Below are positions 1-11,322 of a stretch of DNA of 64,000 bases, in pieces. The notes beneath the pieces are model-generated. The model did not search any database, was not told the DNA's origin, and saw only the letters and a program-made list of their open reading frames with translations. The DNA is taken from positions 3,348,001 through 3,412,000 of the forward strand of contig CM018691.1 in NCBI GenBank assembly GCA_009363875.1. Reading direction: 5' to 3'. The stretch is from Mikania micrantha (taxonomy: Eukaryota; Streptophyta; Magnoliopsida; Asterales; Asteraceae). The translations under genes and the position numbers were made by a program. Every line of letters begins with the position of its first letter. The first letter of the stretch is position 1.

Positions 1-1411
1 CTTCAAGCTTTAATTCACACGGGTTTTAAATAAAAAGTGAGGACCACTAAATCCTAACCATTTATTAATTTGATCAAGGGCTACAAATGCTTCCTATCTT
101 TTTCACGATAAGCTCCATTTGTAGTGAATCCATCTCCTATATAAATAATGTATGTATGTAAGTATGTATGTATGTGTGTATGTGTGTGTGTGTATGTATG
201 TACGTACGTATGTATGTGTGATTGAAAATAAAATATAACATGTATTATTTTTAATAACTAAATAATTCATTTCAAATAAAGAAAAATTGTCACATATACA
301 CCATTTTAAATTCAAAATGTTATTTTAGGCATTTGATCTAATAAAATAAATTAGGTGTTAATTACTACTAAAAATATCTTAATTTTCCTATTTTTTAAAT
401 CAAATTTTTTTTCTTGATTTTGATGTACTTATAATTTTTATACTATGTTTATAAACACTACGATCATAATTTTCTCTTTAATGCTTTTTTAGTCATGCAA
501 AAAAAAAATTCAACAACGTTCGTAATTGCATCAATGGAAGGAGCAATACTATTACTACAATAATTTTTTCCTTCTTAAAAAAACTAACCATCCTTTTTTT
601 ATAGAAAATTTTTCCCCCTCATTTTACCTATATATTAAAATGTTAGTTTTTTTTATAAAAATAGACCATTAAATAATTTTATATTAATACAAGTTAGAAA
701 TGAGATTAATGTGATGAGTTGTAGCGTCAATATAAATAACACCAATGTAAAAAACTCTAACATGAATACAAGCTACAAATAATGTAATGAGCTGTAATTA
801 CATCAATGTAACGATATGTATTTAATGTCGTAACTTTTATAGAAAAATACCATTTGTATAAAAGGCTTATGAGGATTTTTAAAAGTGATTGTTTTTTTTA
901 ATGGGGAATTTTTAAAAATGGAAGGAAGGAAACCTTTTGAAAAAGAATAAAAACTTATAATATTAATGTTACAACTCGTTTGATAAAAATTATTTACAAA
1001 TGAAGAGATATCAAGTAAATAATATATAAGTATTTGAAAAATCAATAACTCGCTTGGTTTTAATTTTAAATATGGTCCTTTTCAATGAGAAAGTGCTTAT
1101 TCAAATCTTTCAAAATAGAATTTATTCCGAATAACAAATACAAATTTGACCTCATTACTGTACAGTTTGTTTAATCTACTATGCGTTTCATAACGTTTAA
1201 CCTACAAAGGCCTATACTAATAATGTATACAATACTTGAATTCCTATGTAGATGCTACATAGTTGTTTCTCAACCTTCATATACTACAAATGTAATAGAA
1301 GCACTTGTCTGGTTCATTATTATCGATATAATGGTCTACTTCTTCAAATCCATCTTGCAATGCATGTAGTTATTAATAGAAAAAAGAATCCTAGTATGTA
1401 TGTTTGTGTAC
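1..1411. other. AT-rich intergenic DNA
   Basis: AT-rich sequence with many homopolymer runs. Short open frames here have no recognisable domain. Apart from the tetranucleotide microsatellite at 149-220 I see nothing functional. Confidence 0.6.
149..220. repeat. GTAT/TGTA microsatellite
   Basis: Imperfect tandem TATG/TGTG/TACG repeats. They produce a spurious His/Thr-rich minus-strand frame. Confidence 0.9.
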
Positions 1412-1718
1412 TAGCTAAAGCGTCAATCAATCAATCAACGTACTCAGTATATCCCGCCATTAGCATGCTAAGGCAGGGTCTGAGGAGGGTGAGCTGTAGA
1501 CAGCCTTACCCCTACCCCGTAGGGGTAGAGAGGCTGCTTCCAGTGAGACCCTCGGCTCATGATGCTTGATCAACCATCCGAAACGATTTTAACGTTATTT
1601 TCACTGAATAAGTAAAATAACGTTAAAATTAGTGCAATTTTACTTTTGCCCTTCAAGAGCTGTCGACACATATATACATTATATGTGCGCACCGCTAACG
1701 GGGCGTTAGCTAAAGCGT
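1412..1718 (-). mobile_element. TS-like SINE, long-headed copy 1
   Basis: A 283-bp element (1424-1706) lies between two perfect 12-bp direct repeats, tagctaaagcgt (1412-1423 and 1707-1718), read as the target site duplication. On the minus strand it ends in a TTGA-repeat tail next to 1424. Its body carries the GAGCCGAGGGTC and CAGCCTCTCTACCC segments that I recall from plant (TTG)n-tailed SINEs. The 5' head also holds a 12-bp inverted repeat (1590-1601/1614-1625) and a GCTAACG-ggg-CGTTAGC hairpin (about 1694-1710). A sister copy lies near 7755-7960. Confidence 0.8.
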
Positions 1719-1790
1719 ATATAATTATATTATATTATATTATATTATATTATATTATATTATATTATATTATATATATATATATATAGT
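1719..1790. repeat. (TATAT)n microsatellite
   Basis: Uninterrupted TATAT/TA repeats directly beyond the SINE target duplication. Confidence 0.95.
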
Positions 1791-2845
1791 GTATGTAACA
1801 AGAGAATGTTATAATTGGGGTTTTGAAAAAACGGCCTTTGTATTTTTCTTTTGATCTTTTTGGAGCTTTTTTATAATATGAAAGAAAGAACTTCTTTCTT
1901 TAATTGGACGAAACCATGTAACATGGCAAGAATCCTTGGTTTTTAACCTTAGGTATTCTTTCGAGGAATAATACGGCTAATGAAGCAATGAAGCATGGAG
2001 ATAAAAACAAGGGTGGAAATGCATATGATTGATCAACATAAATAAATGAAATAACAAGGGTGTCACCAAAATACCCTCAAAAGATTAAAAAAAATATAGC
2101 ACATCCAATAAAAATATTAGAAAATATTGGAAATGTATATGATTGATATATGTTGACAGTTAAAACATCAAACACAAACTATTAATATAGCACAAACACA
2201 AAGAAAAAAAATATTTCGCCAAAGTTATATATTTCCCATACCGATTGGATGGTCAGATTAGACGTGACATATACATTAAAGTCAGGTTAGGTCAAGTCAC
2301 GTCAAGTATGATTAAGTTTATTTAGTATGATTAAATAGTGGTGGGTATAAATATGTTATAGATCATTTGGAGTTCATTATTGTGGTATGGATATGAAGTA
2401 AGTTCATAGGAACCAGTGGAATGAAGAGATTGGTATGGGCTCCACAACTTAAGAGTCTTAGACCCATCAAAACTTGTTCCCTGACATAAGAGAACCACCA
2501 CATTTCATGAAAATGGATGTGCACATAAAAATTGTATAGATCCATTTTTCTTGATCTATATCTCTTTAGAGTGCCGACACATGTGGTCCATTAACCATGT
2601 GAATATAGTAGTTCAGTAAGAACATTAATGGTTTGTCCATACATACACAAGTGTTCACATGTACTTGAATTCAATATGAAAACAATTTTAAGCATATAAC
2701 TCCAATAATAACTATGTAATATATTGTCATAAGATCTATTGCTTCGTTAATTTAACAATAGAATAAAGGATAGCATATTAGGTGACCTAGTTGTCATACG
2801 TGTTATATTTAAAAAAAATGTTTATATATGTTTGTCTAGTAACCA
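1791..2845. other. AT-rich intergenic DNA
   Basis: No gene or repeat structure that I can support. There is a short stretch of gtcaagtca/gtcaggtta near 2280-2320. Confidence 0.5.
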
Positions 2846-2850
2846 AGGGC

Positions 2851-3250
2851 TGTTGATTATATCTACAATTAGGATTGAAATCTAAGAACCCTAATCATAT
2901 TCAATCAATCACAATATGAAAAGAATATCAAATTAGTAAAACTTACTTGTAGGAATCAATGATTTAGAAGATGATGATGCAATGATTATGAATTTGTTCC
3001 TTTATAATGCCACAGAGATTGATGGATGATCTTTAAGAGAATATATATGAAATGGTGATCTTTAAGAGAATATATATGAAATGGTGATCTTATTCTCTGT
3101 AATTATTGTGTGCATCTAAGGGAAACAATAACCCTATATTTATACTCACTATTACTTCCATCAAATAATATTTATGTAAGTGTAGGGACTAATAATGTCA
3201 AAATGGGAAACATTAATTAAATGGTAGGCCATTTACGTGAACTTCCAACA
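2851..3250 (-). repeat. 3' LTR of the copia-like element
   Basis: 400-bp terminal repeat matching 5652-6025. It contains a tandem duplication of a segment reading tgatctttaagagaatat, absent from the partner. Confidence 0.9.
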
Positions 3251-4149
3251 TTCTCCCACTTGGCCGAGGAACCATTTAAGATGAGTATTCTTTAAGTTTG
3301 ACCAAGTTAAATACTCATCAAGTTTTAAGTTAAAACATTAGCAGAAAAATACAGTCATTGAATTATAGTCAACTCAAGACCCCCATTAATCATACTAAAG
3401 TCTTAAAATAAAACAATTATTATTAAAACCAAAATGACTAAAACAAACCCTTAATGTACAATATTGATTTGTACAAATTTGTCTATATTTCATAAGGTGC
3501 ACGAGTATTATTATATATAGACAAATATTTTATACACAAATTATGAGTATAGTCACATGCATATATTATGGTACCAAATTGAGTGACAATTTAAATTACA
3601 TCAATGGCACATTTAATGTCATATGATGACATGTTCTTAAAATGCTATGTGTGTTAGCCCTTTTGTAAGAAGGTTTACAAGCATTTTAAATGTAATAATA
3701 TACTCAATACAAATACTTTGTCTTTCAGTTGTTCTCGCAAAAAAGATAATTGCGTCGATAAGAACATTAATGACCTTGAAATAAAGTTTGTAATTTGAGT
3801 CAATTAAGTAATCTTTAGTAGCATTATTTGGCAGATTTCATAATACCATGTCATAAAGCATCTTTTAAGTTTTGATTACGATTCCTCAAAAGTATAAGAC
3901 CTTTTTATAAAATGAAATAATATTCCCATATTGATTTCTTATCATCTTTAGAGTTTATAAAGACTAAAATCAAAATAGCCAATAACTTACAGGCTTTCAT
4001 TAATGAGCATACATAAACACTCTCACTCATCTTGAGATATGTACATTTAATAGTTTACTGCTCATATTAAATATTCAAGTATAAGAAATCAAGTTAAAGA
4101 TATTAAATGGGAATCTTATATTAGGAAACTATTGTGAACACCAAACAAT

Positions 4150-4450
4150 AGGTTGGTAATAAGTATCGTTAAATTGATAACTTTCCGTTGGTACTCATAA
4201 TCAATAAGACTTAGAATATAAATAATAATAGATAAACTTATTTATCATCATTAAAATAAGTTATTAATAAGTCTTATAATATTGATAACTTTCCGTTGGT
4301 ATTTGTTATTAATAAGACTTAAAATATTGATGGAGAAAAGAACTCATAATTATGACATGTAACCACTTACAATGTTAGTAATAAGTCTTTAATATATTGA
4401 TAACTTTCCGTTGGTACTTGTTATCAATAAGACTTAGAATGAACATTGGT
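4150..4450. repeat. Hairpin-forming interspersed repeat inside the LTR element
   Basis: Three copies (near 4176, 4280 and 4397) of a ~42-bp unit containing ttgataac-tttccgttgg and ending gttatcaa, so each can fold into an 8-bp stem. Related cgttgg and cctttgggt motifs recur to about 4830. Confidence 0.75.
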
Positions 4451-5637
4451 AACGTTAACCAATTATATTTATTACATGTCATCATTTACGATGTTAGTAA
4501 TGAGTCTTTGATATATAAAAATAAAGTATATCAAAACACCAGAATAACACACTAAAGTAAGGTTATACTTGAACATTGGCTTCGCGTTGGCTATAACCAT
4601 CATTCAAGTGTTATGAACATAAATTTAGTATATATTAAGGTACATAAAACAACATATCACCTTTGGGTAGAAATGAAATTTTATGCAATTTAGCTCATAT
4701 TACATCATGTGTATTGTAAAATAACTAGCCTTTGGGTTCATTCCTTAACAACACACATAATTACATAAAATGATAATGTTAAACTTTAATGTCAATACCA
4801 GATGATGTTCCTTTGGGTCAATCATCTAATATTTTATTAAAGTATACCACTTTACATTTTATTCATTTATTTATTTATTTCCTTTCATCAAAATAATATC
4901 ATTTGTTTCGAGACAAATTATTTATAACAATTGTCAATTTCATAAAATTGATCGACAAAGATTGATCAATGTCATGATATAACAATTATGTATGTTGCAA
5001 CCAATTTGATAGATCATGATACAACGATTTCATAAGATTGATCAATCATGATACAACAATTTTATAACAATTGCAACTCTTGATGAAATGATAATTATCA
5101 ATGCAATTAAATTGAACTATAATTGTATTGGCAAAACATAACCACATACTTGTCAATTTTGAATACAATGCAATTACATTAACTGGTTTTCATTGAACAC
5201 AACATTGGAATCAAATTAAATTTGTTGATTGAATACAACAATAATTCATCAATTTTGTGAAATCCACATGTTGATTTCTACACAATCCATTTTCGAATGC
5301 GTATGAATTCCAAACGTCATCATTAAAAATGCCAATTTTGTGATTTGCAAAAATTACAGTGGCAATTTTGTAATAAAAGGAATAGCAAAACTTTGAAATT
5401 TGGATCCTCATCATAACGTGGCAGTATGGAAAAATTTGCATGGCATTCTTATAATCAAATTCTGACATCATGATAAATAATTACTTTATCATCATGAATA
5501 TCAATTCCTTTTGCCGACATGAAATTATAGATGATCATATTGGTCCCTGATCACAAATCGATTGCAGAAATTCAACCGATCATCAATCGTTAATTAAATA
5601 AACAAATTTTGTTGATCGAATTGATATAATCAACATT

Positions 5638-5649
5638 GCTCTGATACCA
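5638..5649 (-). promoter_or_regulatory. Primer binding site (tRNA-Met type)
   Basis: Minus-strand TGGTATCAGAGC two bases inside the right LTR; this fixes the element's orientation. Confidence 0.9.
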
Positions 5650-5651
5650 CA

Positions 5652-6025
5652 TGTTGATTATATCTACAATTAGGATTGAAATCTAAGAACCCTAATCATA
5701 TTCAATCAATCACAATATGAAAAGAATATCAAATTAGTAAAACTTACTTCTAGGAATCAATGATTTAGAAGATGATGATAATGCCATGATTATGAATTTG
5801 TTCCTTTATGATGCCACAGAGATTGATGGATGATCTTGAAGAGAATATATATGAAATGGTGTTCTTATTCTCTGTAATTCTTGTGTGCATCTAAGGGAAA
5901 CAATAACCCTATATTTATACTCACTATTACTTCTATCAAATAATATTTATGTAAGTGTATGGACTAATAATGTCAAAATGGGAAACATTAATTAAATGGT
6001 AGGCCATTTACGTGAACTTCCAACA
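5652..6025 (-). repeat. 5' LTR of the copia-like element
   Basis: 374-bp terminal repeat ending ccaaca on the plus strand, followed by target duplication agggc. Confidence 0.9.
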
Positions 6026-6230
6026 AGGGCTACTAGCCTAATGGTTACCCCCCTTGACTTCCCTATGGGAGGTCTTGGGTTCGAATCCGGGCTGAGGCAT
6101 ATTTGCTGAAGCAAGGTCAAGGATTTTACCCAGTTGTGGGGTTCCTCCTGGGGTGGGCTGGGACATACGCCCCATATGTCTGTCTAGTGTCCTTTATTGA
6201 ATTTCGTTCTTATGGTTCTCAACTTGTAAT
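6026..6230 (+). mobile_element. tRNA-derived SINE (Au-like)
   Basis: The head carries a pol III box A-like tagcctaatgg (6034-6044) and a perfect box B ggttcgaatcc (6078-6088). A tRNA-unrelated body follows (gggctgggacatacgcccc). This matches my recollection of Au-type plant SINEs. The 3' boundary near 6230 is a guess. The LTR element sits exactly at its 5' edge. Confidence 0.65.
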
Positions 6231-7088
6231 TGGCACCCTATACACACACTTGGGCATACACAAATATATAGCCATATACAGTCCAAATATACATCAAAGT
6301 ATCAAAATCCTATGAAGGGTAGAGACTACTAGCAAGATAACACGTGTACCAATGGTGATGTGTAAATGCGTCTAACAAAAACGTAAAAATATAGACAAGA
6401 ATATGGTCATTCCCATCAACAAAAAAATATTACTTGTAGGTGATGAAGACAAATGGGAATGAATCATACCTTTATTAGCTATGATGTGACTGGACACTCT
6501 TGTGTCCCTGCACCAAAAGGTGTTTGATATCCGATGATTGACCCCATGTTGTGGTGTAACCGAAACGAATGGAGTCAGGTGGTGTCTAGCGGCCTAACAC
6601 TGTTATTCGATTTGAACCGTGTTGCGTGCAATATCCCACGTTGGGTAAATTGATCAATGAAGGCTACAATGGTGTCAAATTATGGTAGTAGACCTCTTAC
6701 AAGCTATAGGGTGAGTCTGTAATGGGATGATCCACACCCGAAAGCTTGCTTGCAATGAATGTGTCTGTAAAGAACAAAGATGTTACATTAAAAGGGTCAA
6801 TGTAGTCATGTTTAGGAATACATAAGCAAAGTGATTTAGGTCTGTTAATAAGTATAACGAGACCCATTTGATTTTAATCTATCCATACATTTAATGCTTC
6901 CCTTTTCTTCTATTAATTTTATTGAATTCGATAAGTAATATAATTTAATTTCATTAAGTTATTTTTATATTTTTAAAAAATATCTTTAAAAATTTATATA
7001 CGGTATTTAAAAAAATAATTTTAAAAATTATTTATTTAATATATGTAATACACTAGTTTTTAAGTTAGTATATATATATATATACATA
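6231..7088. other. Intergenic DNA without recognisable gene
   Basis: 6350-6830 is less AT-rich than its surroundings, but no frame longer than 70 codons or family resemblance was found. 6900-7088 is very AT-rich. Confidence 0.5.
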
Positions 7089-7754
7089 TCTATTATAATA
7101 AAGCAAAATGTTTTTGCTTATGTGTCAATACCACAATAAATCTTTATTTGAATATGACATGTGTTAATCGTACATTCAATTTCAAATAATAACGACACAT
7201 GTCAATCTATTATTAAAAATAATTTAACAAATAAATCATATTTTTATGTGAAATTAAACAATTCCTATTTTTATGGTAACAAAATTTAATTTATATTATT
7301 CTTTTAACATTTATTATATTATTATTAAAATTACATATTTATAATTTTTTGTTTTGAATCAAAGAAATATTGTATAAATTTAACTATGTTAGGTTTTTAA
7401 TTTTTTATATATTTTTTATTTCGTCACAATTTACTACAAGTATTAAAATGTTTACAAATTTAAAATTTTTAAAATTTTAATTGATACTATGTTTTTACAT
7501 TAATAAAACTTATTCTTTATGTTGCATACTTTTTTAACTTGTTTGATTTTTTCTGAAATTATAAACATGAACATTATCAACATATAATTATTTGTGTTTT
7601 AAACTTAACGGCCATTAGTGTGTGTATATAAAGAATTTGTTACACACTTTGAATTGTATTTGTAGTTATACACTTCTAAACATGTAATTATTTAACATAA
7701 TGTATTTTAATTACATTATATTAAGTATCAAACTCCGTGAAATACACGGGGTTA
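7089..7754 (+). mobile_element. Possible Helitron-like or other AT-rich element
   Basis: Starts TCTATTATAATAAAG after an A, like the 5' end of the better defined Helitron at 10284-11322. Near its other end is a short hairpin CCGTG-aaata-CACGG (about 7733-7747). No terminal CTRR was found, because a SINE follows directly. Tentative. Confidence 0.3.
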
Positions 7755-7960
7755 TAACAACAACAACAACAACCATACCCAGTATATTCCCACTTTTCAG
7801 TAGGGTCTGGAGGGGAAGGATAGATACAAACCTTACTCCTATCCCAATTGGGATAGAGAGGCTGCTCCGAAAGAGTCCCCGGCTCAAAGTTATCGTTTGA
7901 GTTGATCATCCCAATGATTTTAACGTTATTTTCACAAAATAATTAAAATAACGTTAAATA
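7755..7960 (-). mobile_element. TS-like SINE, long-headed copy 2
   Basis: On the plus strand it begins with an (AAC)n tail and continues through GGTCTGGAGGGG and GGGATAGAGAGGCTGC to the shared head. The head has a 12-bp inverted repeat, TAACGTTATTTT (7921-7932) with its complement at 7945-7956, and a 12-nt loop. The same block occurs in copy 1, so the family extends beyond the classical SINE body. The 5' end is unclear. Confidence 0.7.
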
Positions 7961-8039
7961 AAAAGAGTTTTTTTTTGCCTAAAAATAGTAATAATTAATA
8001 AAATTTTGACATGTAAAATGATAATTTAAATATAACATC

Positions 8040-8245
8040 TTATTTTTTGTGCTGGATTTTTAATTTTTTGTACTAAATTTTTGTTTGTACCAAATTTTTG
8101 TTTGTACCTGATTTATATGTTTTTTTACTAAATTTTTGTTTTGTACTGGTTTCTATTTGTTGTACTAGATTTTTTGATTTTTGTACTTGATTTTTTTGTA
8201 CTAAATTTTGTTTTTTTTGGATTGGCTTTTTTGTACTGGATTTCA
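8040..8245. repeat. T-rich degenerate minisatellite
   Basis: About ten degenerate copies of a ttttttgtact(a/g)(a/g)at unit. The minus-strand Lys/Gln/Asn-rich frame over it is an artefact of the repeat. Confidence 0.8.
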
Positions 8246-8513
8246 ACTGTTTCCTCGGATTTGACGCTCTAGGCGTGCGTCTGAGCCCACTCCAAAAAGA
8301 ACTTAACAGGGTAAACATCCTGAACCTACATCAACGAATATACATGCTTCGATATAACGAGAAAAATGAGAAAATTGCAGTAAAATAGTCTCTCATTCAT
8401 CTTGTGTAGGGGAACATCTTGAATCAGTCGTTGTCAGTCTCCCTCGTTTAAGTTGGGCTATGAATTCAGGGACTCCACACGCCTACATTTTTTAATTTAA
8501 CACTCCCACTGAC

Positions 8514-8745
8514 CTTATACGCCTCGTATAAATTTACACGTGGGGTATAATCCCGCGTATAGGTCTATACTCATCATATAGATCCCCAATGATTGACACT
8601 GACACCCAATGATTGGTCACGTATAAAGCCGCGTATAGGTCTATACGCCTCGTATAGGTCCCCAATCATTGACACTAACAAATTCTAACACCCAATAATT
8701 GCCCCCATATACGCCTCGTATAAACCTATGAGGCGAATAGGGGGT
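8514..8745. repeat. Palindrome repeat cluster upstream of the DUF1442 gene
   Basis: Three perfect copies of the 15-bp palindrome TATACGCCTCGTATA (8516-8530, 8642-8656, 8708-8722) among related cgcgtataggtctata and cccaatgattg motifs. They lie 110-310 bp upstream of a TATA box. Function unknown. Confidence 0.8.
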
Positions 8746-8786
8746 GTGGGGTGGGTGTGTGAATGTATATCCAGTACCCACATGGC

Positions 8787-8826
8787 CAAAGCATACTTCA
8801 TGTAACCCAAAGCATACTTCATGTAA
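8787..8826. repeat. Short tandem duplication in promoter
   Basis: Two adjacent copies of caaagcatacttcatgtaa, just upstream of the TATA box. Confidence 0.8.
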
Positions 8827-8829
8827 ACC

Positions 8830-8837
8830 TTATAAAG
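8830..8837 (+). promoter_or_regulatory. Likely TATA box of the DUF1442 gene
   Basis: ttataaag, followed by a CT-rich leader (tcctcttcttcttcgg), about 90 bp before the usable ATG. Confidence 0.5.
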
Positions 8838-8928
8838 TAGTCCTCTTCTTCTTCGGTCTCAAGAAAAATCTCAAACGAAAATTGGTTACTTGTCAGCTGT
8901 AAATGCCACTGAAGCACGCATCAAAACC

Positions 8929-9642
8929 ATGAAAATGGTAAGTTCATGCAAGCTTCAATCTGTTTAAAAAGATGGTTTGTTTGTTTTTTGTAATTGTTGC
9001 AAACCAATGTTTGTATAATTATATATGAATCTGATTATGCAGGGTGTGACAACAAACGAACCAGATGTAGCCGAGTTCATCTTGGCTATTGCAGCAGAAA
9101 ACAACGCTCAACTCATGGTAATCGTATGTGCCGACACATCCGACTTGACCACATCAGGCCTCATTGCGGCATTTCATCAAACAGATGGCAGGCTGGTTTA
9201 TATCGTGAACGGGGAAGAACAAATTCAAACCTCCAACCAATTTCTGAACTCAGAATCAAATTACGTTGAATTCGTTGTCGGAAACGCTGAATTCCTCCTG
9301 TCAAACGAATTCAAATCCGCTGATTTTGTGGTAATCGATTGTAATTTGCAGAATCATGAACGGATTCTTGAAGCAATTCAAAGCGAGAGGGAAAAGGGTA
9401 CGATTGTTTTGGGGTATAACGCGATCTGGAAAGATTCATGGATGTGGAGCAAATTAGACAGTCGTTTGCTGCCGATTGGAGAAGGGTTGTTGTTGATGAG
9501 AGTTGCCGGAAAATCTGGGAACGGTGGAGGGACGAGCGGCGGTGGTAGGGGGCGGAGCAATTGGGTGGTTAGAGTTGATAAATACACCGGCGAAGAGCAT
9601 GTTTTTCGGATCAAATCACCTGGTGGTATGGTAGGGATGTGA
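8929..9642 (+). CDS. DUF1442 family protein, two exons, N-terminus probably truncated
   Basis: Two exons: 8929-8937 and 9043-9642, with a 105-bp GT-AG intron (8938-9042, phase 0), giving 202 residues. The segment EPDVAEFILAIAAENNAQLM, a Rossmann-like stretch (FVVIDCNLQNHE) and the C-terminal block GYNAIWKDSW...LPIGEGLLLMRV match DUF1442 proteins as I remember them; their biochemical role is unknown to me. The conserved N-terminus continues upstream: codons from 8881 read I-G-Y-L-S-A-V-N-A-T-E-A-R before the Met at 8929. No in-frame ATG precedes 8929, and an in-frame TAA lies at 8833-8835. The position where a start is expected reads ATTGG, consistent with a one-base insertion in ATGG. The protein may start late or the gene may be decaying. 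The rest of the frame is intact, with a Gly-rich linker (about residues 166-176) before the last block. Confidence 0.8.
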
Positions 9643-10283
9643 AAGCTTAAGCCTGAAGCTGTTCATCTTGATTCTAGATGTATACATACAATCACAGCTC
9701 ATCCATGATCATCTTTTTGGTGATGATTAAATCACCAGAAAAATTCATGATTTTATTGAATACCGATTATGGGATGCTCATACTTTATAAAATATCTTAA
9801 AACTTGGTATCAATGGAGTCTTGATCACATGAAACTCTTTTTCAATGTTTAAACTGCATAGACAAAAGCCGAATTTGATATTACCTATATATACATTGTC
9901 TCTTAGTTTGTGATGTCTTGTGTTTAAAACCGGTTAAAAAGAGAATAATACGAAATAATTAGTAAAAATATGAATAAGATAGATTTACCGTTATAGGTTA
10001 ACAAGATTTTAGACGGGGATAACGTGGTAAACATTAATCCAAGAAAAATGGTTTAGAGAGTTATAAACCAACTATTGCTCGCTTTAATGCTATGTTTTCG
10101 AATTTTATAAATGAAAGAGACAAAAGCAAGCAAATTAAAGTGTAAAAAGAAAGATATGGAAAGGAAATTATATAATTTTATTTTAAGTTCTAGAGTTTAA
10201 ATAAAAATAAAAGAAAGTAAAGATAGTATAGTTGATTAAAATGTAAAAACAATCTAATAATGCTTTATAGCATTATTAATATA
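9643..10283. other. 3' flank of the DUF1442 gene
   Basis: AT-rich, with no further frame or repeat recognised. The 3' UTR and polyadenylation region presumably lie within the first ~200 bp. Confidence 0.5.
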
Positions 10284-11322
10284 CTAGCCTAGAAACCCAT
10301 GTATTACATGGGTCAGTGGCGGAGCTTGAGAATTTTGTCCGAGGGGCCGAAAGTCACGGGACAAAATTTTTTTCCTTATCGTCATGTTTCGGGCTAAAAT
10401 TCGGGTTGACACATGATAATTCGGGTCGGGTCAAACAATTTAAACTTTAAATATCAAATATTTGTTCCACTTAAAAATATATATATGTTTGTATCAAACA
10501 AGACATAAAATGTTTAAAACGAAAAGATGAGTACCCGGAATAAGAATCACAATTCAACGCGACGATCTTTAAGCTTTTTGAACTCATTGATTATACACTC
10601 CGAATCAAACTTTTAGGTAATTTCCTTTTCTCAGCAATTTCTTTTGCGAAGACGATTATTGAAATATGTAATGTTCAATAATTAAGGCCCATTTTAATTT
10701 TTAAGGCCCAAAACAAGATTTAAACTTAAAATTGGCTAATGAACAAGATAACAATCGATACTGTGAACCCTTAAAGGTAATATTAAAACTTACAATATTA
10801 GTTCAACTTAATTATTTTTTAAAATCCAAGGGGGGCCAAGGAATTTTATGAAGAAAAACCGAAGGGGCCGGACTCAATACTTATAAAATATTTCGACCGA
10901 AAACTACTATATCGAGACTTCTGGCCAGAAAAACGGCAGGGGCAGGGGCACCCCCGGGCCCCTTCAAACCTCCGCCAATGACATGGGTTGAACAAATATA
11001 ATATGTTATAAACAATGATATATATAAAAATTTATATGTTGCATTTATCAATTGTTGGTTAGATAATAAATATGAATATTTAATAATTTTAAAATTATAT
11101 AAACATATAAGATATAATTTAAAATTTTAATATATTTTCTTAATTTTTAGTAAATTGATAAATTTTTATAATATGATTTATAATTATTAATATTTAATTG
11201 TATAATTTAATTAATAAAAATTATTAATATTTTTAGAAGAAAGAGGCGGGAAAAACTTTTTTACATTTAATTAGAAGATGACATGTGTCTCCTAAAAATA
11301 CTCTTTTATTAGAGTAGGTAGA
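10284..11322 (-). mobile_element. Non-autonomous Helitron
   Basis: On the minus strand it starts TCTACCTACTCTAATAAAAG at 11322 after host A. It ends with a hairpin AACCCATGT-aat-ACATGGGTT followed by TCTAGG and terminal CTAG at 10284, before host T. TC start, 3' hairpin, CTRR end, A|T insertion and no target duplication are the Helitron signature. Without the nested hAT copy it is about 364 bp and has no coding capacity. Confidence 0.8.
10306..10988. mobile_element. hAT-type MITE
   Basis: 667-bp element 10314-10980. Terminal inverted repeats are CAGTGGCGGAG / CATTGGCGGAG (one mismatch), flanked by an exact 8-bp target duplication acatgggt (10306-10313, 10981-10988). No transposase. It lies in the right arm of the Helitron's 3' hairpin. 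Confidence 0.92.

Larger units (their letters stand above)
2846..6030 (-). mobile_element. Non-autonomous LTR retrotransposon (copia-like signals)
   Basis: Element 2851-6025, flanked by a 5-bp target duplication agggc (2846-2850, 6026-6030). LTRs are 2851-3250 (400 bp) and 5652-6025 (374 bp). On the minus strand they read TGTTGG...ATCAACA. The PBS (TGGTATCAGAGC, minus) is at 5638-5649, two bases from the right LTR, and a purine-rich PPT (minus GGCCAAGTGGGAGAA) abuts the left LTR at 3251-3265. These place transcription on the minus strand. The 2.4-kb interior is AT-rich and encodes no gag or pol domain, so the element must have moved with enzymes supplied in trans. The left LTR is longer mainly because a ~29-bp segment is duplicated near 3027-3085. 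Confidence 0.92.

Noticed and set aside
5211..5471. 86-residue ORF in the copia-like element
   Set aside because: No gag or pol similarity in AT-rich sequence, so not called a gene.
6026..6100. tRNA gene
   Set aside because: Box A and B are present, but stems do not form a full cloverleaf and a SINE body follows.
7089..7754. Confident second Helitron
   Set aside because: 5' end and hairpin are suggestive, but no terminal CTRR or A/T insertion edge could be found.
8073..8318. 81-residue Lys/Gln/Asn-rich minus ORF
   Set aside because: It is a translation of the T-rich minisatellite.
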